Origin: Onchidella celtica
Lineage: Eukaryota > Mollusca > Gastropoda > Systellommatophora > Onchidiidae
Length of the DNA: 64,000 nucleotides
NCBI GenBank assembly: GCA_963931925.1
Contig: OZ007575.1
Location: 41,440,112 to 41,504,111, forward strand
Reading direction: 5' to 3'
Position 1 is the stretch's first letter. Each line of letters begins with the position of its first letter. This document shows, piece after piece, positions 23,283-36,306 of this stretch. The notes below the pieces were generated by a model. The model was given only the letters and a program-made list of their open reading frames with translations. It was not told the origin of the DNA and made no database searches. Made by a program: the position numbers and the translations under genes.

Positions 23283-24239
23283 AGATGTAAATAATGTTAA
23301 TGGCGTTCAATTAACTCGTATCTTATGCAATTCGTTCAAGAGCAACGCAAAATGATATTTCGAGTAATTTGTGAAGTACGGAACCATGAGCTCTTGAGGG
23401 TTTCTTGTGAATCACGATCGCCGAAACCAAGGTTGATAAATTATGAAACAAACAAATAAATAAGTAAATAGATTAATAAATGAGTAAATCAATCAATCAG
23501 TCAATAAATAACAAAATAATAAATACTTGAATAAATAGATAAATTTTTTTAAAAGATAAATAAATAAATGAATAGATAAATAAATAACAAATAGGTAGAT
23601 GGATAAATAAATAAATAATTGACATAGCTTTTCTCCAGCTTTCCCCCACAGGGAGTCGCCTCTTAAACCGATGTGCACCGTAATAAGCGTTGTCCTGGGA
23701 ATGAGGTATGTATGACTGAAGCAAGTTTCAGCCAACAGATCTTCATGCATAAATTGTACGTGACGCTCGTAATGGTCATGAGATCATCTACATGTGGACT
23801 GCAAGTTTAGCTACGGCAACGTAAATTTTCATAACAAGTTTGACCCCATTTCTATGTTTAACGTTCAGATGATTCAGATATATCTGCCCCCAAATTATAA
23901 CGACTTACCGAATGGGAAATTCCCATTTAGTCTCTCGATGTATCAGTGTTGTGCAATTAGACTCTCATTATTCAGTCTAGCTAGCCCCGAAAAACGAAAT
24001 TTCCGATCACACTTTTCGATTCTACTCAACAAAACTGCGACTTATAATCTGCGGTTAAAACAATAGTAAGTTAATAATCTTTAGGACTGGATTTTGTCGG
24101 AAATGGGTGTGTTCACGTAATTTACCGTCAAAAATTGAAGCAGTGCACAAGTTTCATAATTTTTGGTCACGTAGTCACAGTTTTAAGTGCTTACAATATT
24201 CCAGCCTTTAGCTCTTTTATAGTATATTAACTTTATCCC

Positions 24240-24557
24240 AGTTTGAATTGATCCTGAATATTTTGTTAAATATGAGTCTATCCCCCAATGTTTATTACTC
24301 ACTCGATAGCTTATTATGGAATGTTGTTGAATGGCCATCAGGTTTTGCTAGACGACCAAACAAACAGTCTGAGTCTCGGGCCATGTTTGTAGGAGCAGTT
24401 TTGAATTGATCCTGAATATTTTGATTAATATGAGTTTATCTCCCACTGTTTATTATCCACTCGATAGTTTATTGAGGGACATTGCTGAATGACCATCGGT
24501 TTTTGCCAGACGACCAAACAAACAGTCTGAAACTCACGCCATGTTTGTGGGATGCAG
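24240..24557 (+). repeat. Tandem duplication, two copies, 158 bp period
   Basis: Copy 1 (24240-24397) and copy 2 (24398-24557) both start TTGAATTGATCCTGAATATTTTG. Both share CACTCGATAG, AGACGACCAAACAAACAGTC and CCATGTTTGT. They differ by scattered substitutions, so the duplication is not recent. Confidence 0.9.
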
Positions 24558-26073
24558 ATTGAGCCCAAGACATATCGACTCATCCCTCCGTGCCCGGGGC
24601 CAGAGCCGCGATGTGTCCAGGGTCATGGGCAAGAAATGGGCCGTTTCAGCTCGCTTCATTTGTCCATTCCTTCCCGCTCCATTGTGTAATTTTACACCTC
24701 ACGCCCAAGGCAAGAATCTCTTGTCTTTCTTCCCCCCAGGGCCGTGGCAGTGGCGTTATTTTTTTTTTCTTTCATCTTGGTCAGTTTGGAGGAGGGGGGG
24801 GGGAGGGAGGGGGTCTGGGTTGGTCACCAGGAAAAAGGTGTGAGAGGAAATCCTTAAGAAAGTGACCATACAAAGTGAGATTTGTTTGTTTTTTTTTCGG
24901 AGAGAAGGGGAGGGTCGCAACGGCTGTTATTCGAAAGGAAGGATGGAATCATGTAAAGTTGAATAATCAACAACTATAACAATGACAAACACATTGTTAA
25001 GAATCTGAAACTGCTCATCTCTGAGACAATTCAGAGAAATGAAGCCAGATATTGTGGACAGTCTGCTAACGGTAAGGGTTTCTTGGAATTTTCGTACGTT
25101 TCGTAAGACGAAATAACCTGCGTTTTTTGTTGTTGTTTTTTTGTACATTAGTGTTTCAGTAGATTTTACTATTGTTTTGTTGTTGTTTTTTTTCTATCAT
25201 AAAACAAACCCACTGCACACAGTTCAACATGATCTAATGGAAATTTAAAGGAAGAATGATTGTCTTCCGACGTCCCTGCCTCAATACCCCATCCCATTCA
25301 CTCACTCACTCATCCTCCTCCTCCTCTCCCTGCTGCCCGGCTAGAGATGTCCAAATGGGCGCTCAAAGGAGGTGTTGAAGCGCATAATGATGCCGGTTAT
25401 TGCACTGGCAGCTTGATGGACGCAGGCAAAATTTGCTTGGACGAGGACACTGTCAGATGATCGCGAGAGGCCATGGACAGGAAAGCATTTTATATCTTTT
25501 TTTCTTTCTGTTTTCTCTCCCCATTTCCTATTTCTTTTCATGTCTAGTACTGTTGTGGATTTAGAAAATGCATATTGATTTCCTCGAACATTTATAGATC
25601 TGTACATTTTGTGTTTTTTTTTTTTTCAATTGTTATTTCAATATTTGTTCCCGGTGTCGTTGTTTTTTTTTACTCTTTCTGCTTCCATTTTCTGTATTTA
25701 CCTGCTCCTCCCCACACCCTTTTTTCGTAATTAATCTTCTTGTACACAGTTTCATTCGCGAATATTTTTATTTAGATCGGGGGAAACAGAAAGAGAAAAA
25801 GAATGAAGGATTTGGGCGTTTGTCACCAAAGTTTTCTTTTCAATGGACATCTTTGCTCCTTATGTGATTTGCTCATACGTGTTTTTCTGAGCATGATGTT
25901 GTTTTTATAATACGATGTGTAAAATGGGTCGGTATAAACAACAACAACAACGACAACAACCAGCTCTCTTCCTCATCACGCCCATCATCTCATATATCTA
26001 TATATCTGTCCGTTCACCTGTTCGTTTGGTTATCTTTCAATACCCAACACGTCATGAACATGGCTTAAATTTT

Positions 26074-26206
26074 CGGGCATTTGACTAGCAGTTATTGGCT
26101 TTGTAATATTCATTTTGCCAGAATCTCAGCGTGTAAACATGACAACTCTAAAAGCATTGAGAGATCATGAAGGGCAACGTATCTCAAGCTGAGATTGATG
26201 ATCCCA
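26074..26206 (-). repeat. Dispersed repeat, copy 2 of an inverted pair
   Basis: Reverse-complement counterpart of 23150-23282, about 2.8 kb away in the same Pax6 intron. Confidence 0.88.
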
Positions 26207-26879
26207 ACCAAATATATGAATAATGTCATCTCAACTGACTTTCTCTCCGCATGAAAACACAATGGTGTATAACATCCACAGACAATCTCAGTGTCCGAGA
26301 CAAAGAAAGAAAGAGAACAAGTAATGAGATACCAAAACAGGCAAGACTGAGTGACGAGTCCTGAGAATTGACTGTTCAAGATATTTAGAGCCCCGGTGCT
26401 ATGCCAATCAGCTCTGCATATCAAATTAATGGTTACTTCTTTCATTAGACCGATCCTGTGTATTTCTTAAAGTCGTGATGATATGTAGAGAATGAGGGAG
26501 GGAGTGTGGAGAGCTAGAGGAGAAATCCGGATGACAGAGTGTAATAATTAAGATTCATGCATTATTCCTCGCGTAATTTCAGTTATTTTTTTCTTTTTCT
26601 TTTCGCAAGATGTTATAAATGTCTACGCGCTACGAGCGTGGTGCATTTGCATTTGTGTGCGTGGAATACCCGCCCGTCTGTGTGTGTGTGAGAGAGAAAA
26701 AGTTGTGTGTGTGGGGAAGGGTGTATATTATGATAATAGTTATGCGAGCATGTGTCTCTATGCCCTAAAATATATACTGGAATGCGCGTCCATGCTCAAC
26801 TGTATTCACTTGCTGGTTTAAATATCTTTCTATTAAGTACTTGGTTCATAATAATATGAGAGTGTGTCCTATCCACCCG

Positions 26880-27046
<167 letters not shown>

Positions 27047-27262
27047 GTTTGTCTCTCGATTTGTCTGTCTGTCTGACTGTGTGTCTGGCGATTTACAGAT
27101 TTCAATTAGTGAAGTTCTGGCTTGGTACTTTAGATTACTGCTGTTAGTTACATCATTCTGAAAAAGATGGCATTGTTAACTATTATGAAGATGGCAATGT
27201 ACGAAAACTCCCTTAACCGCAATATTTCCCACTGAAAATTATACGTATTTCATGATTTATGT

Positions 27263-27712
27263 TTACACATTTGTAATACTCTTTGTCTTCCAACACAAAT
27301 TTAGACATTTGAACAAGAAATTATCCTTTTTCCTTGAATCATAGTTCGGCGGCCAGGCGCAGGGGCAGAATCGATTTCCGTTAATTTTCGTATGACCGTA
27401 AGGCACAATGTAGTCGGGCAAGGGCAGAATAAATCGGCCTGAAGTGGAATTAAGCCCTTGTATGACGACCTGAGATTGCCTGGTCCCGGAATTAAAGCAG
27501 AAGGAAATTACAGCAGCAAAGTCTCGTGTTTCTTGCACTGCAGCGTCCTTACTTCTGAAAGACCACAGCAGAATGCGATTTAAATCTGTCCATAATTTCT
27601 CTCTACGCCGCTCCCCACACGGCCGCAAAACGCTTAAGCCGATTGCGTTCTCCCCTATAACAATCGCTCGTAATAACAGCACTAGCATAGCGCCCCAAAA
27701 GAAATGCAACAT
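27263..27712 (-). other. Unrecognised open reading frame, 149 codons, in a GC-balanced block
   Basis: This is the longest non-repeat frame in the 31 kb intron, in the same orientation as Pax6. The translation shows no domain I recognise. Around it (27340-27720) the base composition is balanced and repeat-free, which could equally indicate a conserved non-coding element. In the open frame I see no clear splice sites that would join it to Pax6. Confidence 0.12.
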
Positions 27713-29539
27713 TTCTGACTAAATCATAATTATAAGGCACGGGTATAAGTTTGCGAAGTATCGAGGTTCATAATAAATACGAAAATGTTCAACTGTATTA
27801 TCAAGGATTACTAAGCAATGATTCCAAATACCATAGAATATTAAATGTAGTTTTTCTTGGCGGACTTGTGAATTCGTTTGTTTGTTTTTGTTTTTTTTTT
27901 TGTTTTAAACATACTGAGTTTTTTGCAAAAACTTCAGTTTTACATCTTGTTTATTCATTTATTTATTATTTTTTCATTCAGTTAGATCTATGCATTATTT
28001 TTGGTTAATGCGATATTATATTCTTTACGTTAAAGACTTAAGGAAAAATGACGAACGTTTACGGTAGAATGAAAGAATAGAAAGGACACATCTTCTTCCT
28101 TTCCTGCGTCTCACCTACACAAACAACTAGACTGTCAGATCTGTCAATGAAGTCGCAAACAGATTTTTAAACAAAAAACTGCGTCAATCATTATGACATA
28201 ATTAAAAAAAAAAACCAGAAAAGCCCAGACTAAATAGCGTTATCATTTTGTTGTATAATGATCAAATATTAGAAATGTCACAAATCCCGTATTAACATTT
28301 ACTATAATTATATCTATGCGCCACTCACACATACCCGCCTGGGCACGCACAGATGTTTTCAAAGTAGACAGGCAAGGTGCAAAATGCATATATATACTGA
28401 AGAAATAAACAAATTCAGTTCTGAAACCTTTATGTAAACATTACAGATACAATATAAATATACATAATTTGAGTCCCATTTTTTGTGATAATTTTGGTCA
28501 TATCCAAAATTTTTGATATCATTTTTTTTTTGTTATAAAAGTTTGTCATATTAATCCGAGTCTTTAGACGTAATTTGTGTCATGTTTTTCAGATTTACAA
28601 AAAAAAAAAAATCTTATTGTTTAATTAATCTCCGTGAAATACATATATAAAAAAAATAGTTATCCTATTAGTCAGCACCGCCTACCTTTCGTTGGCCCAT
28701 TTCCCAAATGTCACACCATGATCCTTGGTGAATATTTCATCAAAGTGCACAAAAACTTGGTAGGCTCGTGGGCGGTAATAAAGGACAGCAGCTGCACTGT
28801 TAGTTACTTGCAAATGCCATAAATTGTGCGTGTATAAACGATTTGACAACATCGGGAAACAAAACCTTGATAGACGAAAACACACAAAAAAAGACAAAGA
28901 CGTAAAAGTAGCAAAACTTGAAATGTAATACCCGAGACACAGAATACCGATACGGACCATTCCTTTTTCCACTGTATGTCCATAACTTGCGCGCGTATAA
29001 ACACGCTGAGTACTGCTTACAGAGCTCTGTTGTACTTGTCTTCTTCTTTCAGTTATGAAGGGGTGTGATGCGAATCGTTGCATTGTTGACATGGGTGATA
29101 CGCGTGCAAGTCGACGGACGGAATTTAGCGAGTTGAACCGTCTCGGTATTCTGTGTCTCTGTTTTTGTCTCCGACTGGTTTACGGTAAATTTCATTTGTC
29201 AGTGCGTTTTTGTATAATTTTTGTCATCGCATAAAAAAAAATGATCACTAAGCTTCCCTTCAAGTGTGTTTGTATGGCGTATTCTTAAAAGGCGCGTGTT
29301 TTCTTAATTTTTTCTTTTATAATTATTTTTTAAAAAAATGCTTCTATGACAGCAGTGTTTATTAGCATAATGCCCTAAACCGGGACAGTACTTATAGCGG
29401 TAGAATTAGTGCGGCATTACTTAAGTGGTAACAGCTGCCCTGGTGGCAACCATATTGTACATTGATGAAATACTTGAGGCGTAGCGTGCGCATTTTATAA
29501 TGGTCCTTGGTATGGTGAGTGTACGACAGAAACAATAAT

Positions 29540-29579
<40 letters not shown>

Positions 29580-29611
29580 TCTCTCTCTCTCTCTCTCTCT
29601 TTCTCTTTCCC
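29540..29611 (+). repeat. CT microsatellite
   Basis: CT dinucleotide array with TTCC and TTTC interruptions. Shorter CT blocks continue to about 29690. Confidence 0.92.
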
Positions 29612-29826
29612 TCTCGCTATGCCATCTATTTCTCATGCTCTCTGACCCTGCCTCTCTCTCTATCTCTCTCTCTGTCTCTCCTTCTCACTCTTCTCTTGCG
29701 GCAGGTGTACCCAAAATAAAACACAACAAAACAAAAAATCATCTCACTCTCTTTTCCTTTCTCGCCATCTACTTCCCTTGCTCCTTAAACACACTCATAC
29801 ACGCATATGAATCTCGGTAGGTTTTA

Positions 29827-29827
<1 letters not shown>

Positions 29828-29918
<91 letters not shown>

Positions 29919-29924
29919 CTATCT
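29828..29924 (+). repeat. Compound microsatellite CTGT, CT, ATCT
   Basis: Three adjacent blocks: about five CTGT units, some 50 bp of CT and six ATCT units. Confidence 0.94.
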
Positions 29925-31593
29925 TTCCCCTTTTCCTTGTGACTGCACTGTGCACCATTTACGACAAGTAGCATAGTCCTACGTTTGAAAATGCCACCCC
30001 CATTCACAGTTTCACGTTGAAAATCTGCACAGCCCTAGCGCGGTTATGGTGACGTGTACAATAAGGACAAACTACTGTCGCACCCGCGGCTGTGGGTGAG
30101 CCCGATGAACAACGAAAGTGCTTGTAAAAGTATCAAGCAGTTTCCAGTCTTCACAGATCCTCTAGGGCTTCAAGTGGTGAAAGGCGCCAAATCGCCGTTT
30201 CCAAAGCGGGTTTTCGTATTTTAATTAATTAGATAAAAATTCTGGTAGGCAGAAACCTCAACTTTGTGACCCCTCTCGAAAACAAAAGTCGGATCAGCCT
30301 AAAGGAAACAAAATCTGATTAAGTGGCCTGCAGAGAGACGAGAGAAAGAAAGGTGTGGTGGAATAGAAAAAGAAAAACAAAAAAACGAATCGCAGGATCG
30401 AGAGAAACGAAACGCGACAAAGTTTAAATACCATCTCTTTTCTTGCGTACAATAAGAAAGTGTGACGAGCGTCTGTTGTGGCAAGACAGATAAATTTCAC
30501 GATTCAAAAAGGACGTCCTATCTGGGAATTACAAAAATAAAAGCAGTCGATTCACCTAAGACAGTTTTAAACTGATTTGATATGGCAAATGTCATGAACT
30601 GTATTGATGAATAAATTACAATATAAAAAAGTGTTCTGTCCAAAAAATCTAACATTTTTTTCTCAATCTATACTTTTGCAGCTGCAGTAATTTACATGGA
30701 ATCTGGAGTTATTTGATGAAATTACATAGGCTAATGAAATCATCATATTATAACAAATACTGCACGTGGTTCTATTCCAATTTTAGTATGGTAATTGTGT
30801 CACCTACTACAGAAAACGAAGGAACTACCATATTTATAAGCAAACACTAGTTTATAACATTATGGAAAAAGTGGAAGACAGCAATGATCAAAATGTACCA
30901 GTAAAGAAACCTATTTCCGGTAAGTTTAAGTTGTTTTTTTTCTTTATTGTCTTGAAAAGAAGTTACATTCAGGCAATAATAACGTTTTGTGGACTCAATG
31001 ACTATATAAACAGACATCCAAAAAGATACCTATTCAGGATGAAATAAACATAAAGTGATACTCTCAACCATTAATAGAGTCACAACACCTCATCAAACGA
31101 GTCATCAAAGCTTTTTCGAGTATAAATTTCTCATCAGCTGCAGAGCTCCTTCCAAAATTGCCGCGATTTCTATTGTCAGGCTAATATAGAGTTAAGTCTA
31201 ATTAAATATCTTCGTCTTTAAAAAAAAGAGAGAAAATCTGTTAGGAAGTTGGGCCATCAATAAAACTGTATTAGTAGCTTAAGCTCCCGCCGTTTTGCTC
31301 CTTCGGCAATGAGAACAGATAATTAGCTGTCTATGAATGACACTCTGAGCTTGAATATATGACCGCAGTCTAATAATACCAATAATATAACCATCATTAT
31401 GACTTTTTTTTGCGAAAACCAAATTATATCATGATGAGAAAATATTGCCTGTCTTATGGAAAAAGACAGTATTAACCAGACAGACAATTTTACAGGAATT
31501 TTCACAACTTTTACAACTTACTGAGTAACAAAGAGCATTCCGCTTGACTCTCAGTATATGTATCACTAGAGTTGTTGTGGTTGATCAGTTTAT

Positions 31594-31745
31594 GTTTTGT
31601 AATGACCAAAACGAACTATTAATCGTACAAAATTGTAACGAAAATAGAACGACAGAGCACATGTCATTCTATAAAACGATGTTTAAAAACTTATTTTGAC
31701 CTGGATTGGTGTGTATACGGTTGTTTTTTTTTTCCCGATACGCGG
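31594..31745 (+). repeat. Dispersed repeat family C, copy 2
   Basis: Landmarks AATGACCAAAACGAACTATT, CGTACAAAATTGTAACG, GACAGAGCACATGTCATTC, TATAAAACGAT, GACCTGGATTGGTGTGTATAC and a closing CGATACG. It matches 53573-53728 in order. Confidence 0.82.
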
Positions 31746-33418
31746 CAGAATAATGGAGTAATTAAATTGTCATATAGTTGAAATTCAGGATTTTCCTTGT
31801 TCTCTATAAAATTTACCAGAACACAGATCTGTCGGCGGGTCTTTTATGTGTGTTTTTAGAACTATCAAGAAAGCCTATAAAATAATCACGCCTGCTCATG
31901 TCCGAAATAATCTTGGAAAAGACTGGTATGAAAGTCTGCCAAGGCTGATAAGGGCATCGTGAATAATCAAATTAAAGAATGATCTAATATTCCCAATGTT
32001 TAAATGCCATAATTGTGGTAATAACTTGCACTTGAAATGCTGTGGGCGAGCGAGGAAAAAGCTTCTCCTACGGCACGCGGATTCAACGGAATGAATTATA
32101 TGCACTTGCAAGAAATGAGTCGAGAGCGGTGTCGTACGGCATTACCGTGGATACCCCGAGGCCACAAGGAGACGCAAGTGTCAGGCCTGTGTGACAGTAT
32201 TCGTCCAAGTGCTCCTTATGAATCAATTTTCCAACGCTTAAGAAATGCACATGTCAGATTTGGGAAGAAGTGAACTGATATCATTGAAAATGACCCCCTA
32301 ATAGATTGAACATCTTGGCTCTTATTAAAATCACGCGGTGCAGATTGCGAGTCCACAATATTATACATGCTCGTTAACAAAGCGAGGGAGGCAATACGCG
32401 TGTTTCGTATATTACACGCAAACTTAATAGAATGGCTGCAGCCACAGCTGGGAGCGGAGCAGCACCACCCTCTCACTATAGATCTCCATGTGTGCTCCTA
32501 CAATCATGCAAAGGATCAGTTACTCAACCAAATGTTGAAAGAAAACAGACACACAAATATAAGAACAAACATTGGCAATGGAAGAACAGCCTGGGAGATG
32601 AGTACAATATATTTCTCAATCTTACGAGAGGGCAGAGATCGCAGATTGAACTCCAGAGTGATTGCGGGGTAAATTATTGAGGCAAAACAACGGAGAAAAA
32701 AAAAAAAGGAAGTTATGACTGGATTAGGTTAACCTTAGAAAACTGAAACACCAAAAACAGAAAGGAGAACACTTGATATATTAAAAAAAAATCATAATTA
32801 TTAGATAATTATATCAAATTAATGGAGAACATGAGCATGATTTGGAAACTGATAAGAAAACAAATAAAACACTAAAAAAAATAATAAAATGACTAGATAA
32901 ATAAAAATAATTATCTACTCTGGCGGCTCTAGGATAGACACCGAATGTAGAAATTCCCGGATGAATTGTGACAAAGGAACCCTCGATTGAGAATATTAAA
33001 AAAAAATGATTCTACATAATACAGTAATAAGAAATTCAGTTCGTGCTAAATTGTCGTCAAAGTAAGGCAAACCTATTTTTTTCCGTCCTTCATTGTTGGG
33101 GATATTTCCGTTACGTCGTAAAATGTGCTTGTAAAATAGTTCATAGTAAAACAAGACCCCACTTTCATTGTGACAACCTGCAACCTTTGGGTTCGAAACA
33201 GCCGTAGTCTCTATGTTCCAGGGTCAGCAAAAGAATAGGATCACTACATAATGCCCTGGTAAAAGTGTCCAAGCCGCAGTTTAGAGTCACTCCGATACTG
33301 CTAATTCTTCTGTAAATCGTTATTTTATAGCTGTAAATCGTGTTGGAGTTCAGTCCGAAATGGTCTCTTACAATGCTGCATGACATAGTGTCAAATAACC
33401 GGTCGCAAGTGGATCAGC

Positions 33419-33648
<230 letters not shown>

Positions 33649-36263
33649 CAGATATCTCTTGCATATTTAAGGTCGCGTGCTCAGTGGTAGCGCTGCACTT
33701 GCCATGAAGTGGGTATAATAATTTATCCGCCCGAGGGCAAAAATGTATCTGAACAGTTTCACAATGGAGTCCTGCCACTCCACGAATGCTCACGTTTAAA
33801 GCTTACGATAAGGAACCGACAGCTGCAACACGCAATTGATTGTATATATATGTGAGTGTCTATATAATAAGGCTCTCACATTCAAGAACCAGGCTGCACT
33901 TCAAGAAATAACGTGTTTTATGTAAACCAGATTAATCGTTATTAGTTTCTATCTCTCAACACACTTTCTGTGAAGCAGTTTTGAATTGTGTGCCGACAGA
34001 AGCAGCGAGCTATGATCCGCCGAGTTCTCACCGAACAAGAAAGAAATACCATTGCGATCCCGAAACACTCTATTTCCCCCTATTCATCATTATGGCGCAT
34101 TAGCCACTCGCGTATTATCGCTATAGTCCCCGTCAATCGTATATAGCGCTCAGGAGCAGCCCAGAGGACAGCTTCCTTTCTTTTCAAAGATGTATTTTTG
34201 ATCTTTTTCACAAGGCGTACGCGAGAGGGATCCCTGCTGCGCGATTCACGAGCCATGACGAGCCGTATTTTTTTCGTTTTTTTAAAACCCCGCTCTGATG
34301 TCCGCGCAGAGCTTAAAGTTTTGAGAAGTTGGGGGACCCCAAAAAGCTCGATGACTCTGGTGTAAAGATATCAACCATCAACGGGCGAAGCAGATTTACA
34401 GGAAAGGCATTCTGGTCGTGGAGCTTGGGGTGAAAAAAAGGAAGGTGGAAATGGAGGGAGTGACGTTCACGAATCCACAAAACATTTTAACCACAATATC
34501 CCTTACCCCCGAGAATGCTCGGCTCCGTAGGACGACAATCGAAAGGCCCTTTTGAAGTGAGCGATTGAAAAGCTCTGAGCAAGGGTTCCCTGCGGCGCCC
34601 GCGCTTGCTGGCTGATTCTGGATGGGCCGGCCCCAGCAGGATATCTCAATCCAAGCCTGTTAAACCCGAAGGTGGGGGTTTTGCCCATGGACCATCTACA
34701 CCACATATTACCGTAGCGAGGCAAGGCTCTGTGGTATTACTGAAAGTGGTCGCTAACTTGGCGGATAACAACAATAGTGGTTGTAAACTTACAAGTAATA
34801 GTAAAATATATATAATATAAATGTCCTGGCCTGATGACAATGGACAAGTTGGTGACGGAGTGTCGGATAATCTGGCTTTGGAAACTATTTACCTACGAGT
34901 TCTAGGACTTCGAACTTTACGTATTTTAGACCTTTTGATCTCCGATATTACACTTGCCGCCAACCCTTCCCATGTCCCATTCATCCCTCCGTGCACACCC
35001 CAAGTCTATCCCAAGAGATTAAAGAAGGAAAAACAGTTCTCCTCTCATAAAGTAATGAAATGCGACAATTAAAGTGACTTTTGACAAAATTTCAACGGCT
35101 GAACAGCGGCGGTCGTAACATCTTCGTCATTAACAGCAATAATGGCAATAACTGCAGCAAGAACATCCAAGATCATTGACAAGGGGGAAATTATCCTCAC
35201 CAAACGGTCTCCTGCCAGAGCAATGTACTCTAGATCTACTGTTTTCTTTAGATTTTCTGAGGTGTTTTTAATTGAACGATTTTTTTTTTTCGGTCTGGAA
35301 TCAGTCCTTGTCAAACAGAAAATCGAGAGTAAAAGATTAGAGTATGACAAATGTCCACAGATAAAAAAGAAGAAAAAAAGAACTGTGCTTTTTAAATTTC
35401 ATGATATCAAACAAATTTTCTATTTCCTTCAAAGAAAATCGAGACGGGGATTGATTAGAATGTCCAACAACTGAGCCTGACGAGGTCAAACGACAGTTTT
35501 CTTGTCTTCTGGGCTTCTTTCCACAGATTTTGTCATTCTTAGAGGCGTTCTGAAAGGGCCAGGGTTGTGGTTGATCGGAAATATTGAAATCTCAATGCTC
35601 GTCCCAGTTAATCCATCTCTCTCTAGCTGTCGTTTCTGATCTTGCTCTTCAGCGGTATATGGCATCCTAATGGTTCAGTACAATTAACACCATCACTGAG
35701 GGTACAGATGATGGCACAAGAGCGTATAAATCACATTACGCTCCACATGAATGGTTCTCAAAACATAAAATTCTGAACAGGGGGGTTTGGGATGAAATGT
35801 CATTAGAATTTTTTTGTGATAGCTTGAAGATTAGAAAACATGGAAACTATGATGGTAGAGACGTGTGCTAGAGAGACGACTGTGAAGGGCCCGGCGCTTG
35901 CTGCTTAGAGGGAATTTTTTTAATTGTGAGAATACATTAACACTCGTAGGCCGAGACTAGAATTGCTGCAGCTATTGATACCTTATGCGCGCTCAGTGGA
36001 ATTGATAGGGGCGTCTCATGCCCAACATTCACGCAACACCAAACTGAAGAGGGCATTTAAGTTCACAATGAATGCCAATCTCAACAGTGGAGTTCCTGTT
36101 TTTCATAATGTCAGAAAATTAAAGACGGCATCCCGTCAAATTGGTAGTTTAGGGTAGGAAACGGCATAATAACCCGTGCGCGGCAAGGATAGCGGTCGTG
36201 CGTTCTGGCCCGACAACTGTACGCTCCAAGTCTGGGTAAGAACTAAAGACGGCTTTGATTCGT

Positions 36264-36306
36264 GGGGATTAAGTCGAAATTAATTATCATTTAATGAAAT
36301 TAACAG
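36264..36306. promoter_or_regulatory. Cluster of TAAT motifs
   Basis: GGGGATTAAG, AAATTAATTATC, TTTAATGAAATTAAC lie within about 43 bp, giving several homeodomain-type cores. The sequence is also simply AT-rich here, so the call is weak. Confidence 0.22.
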
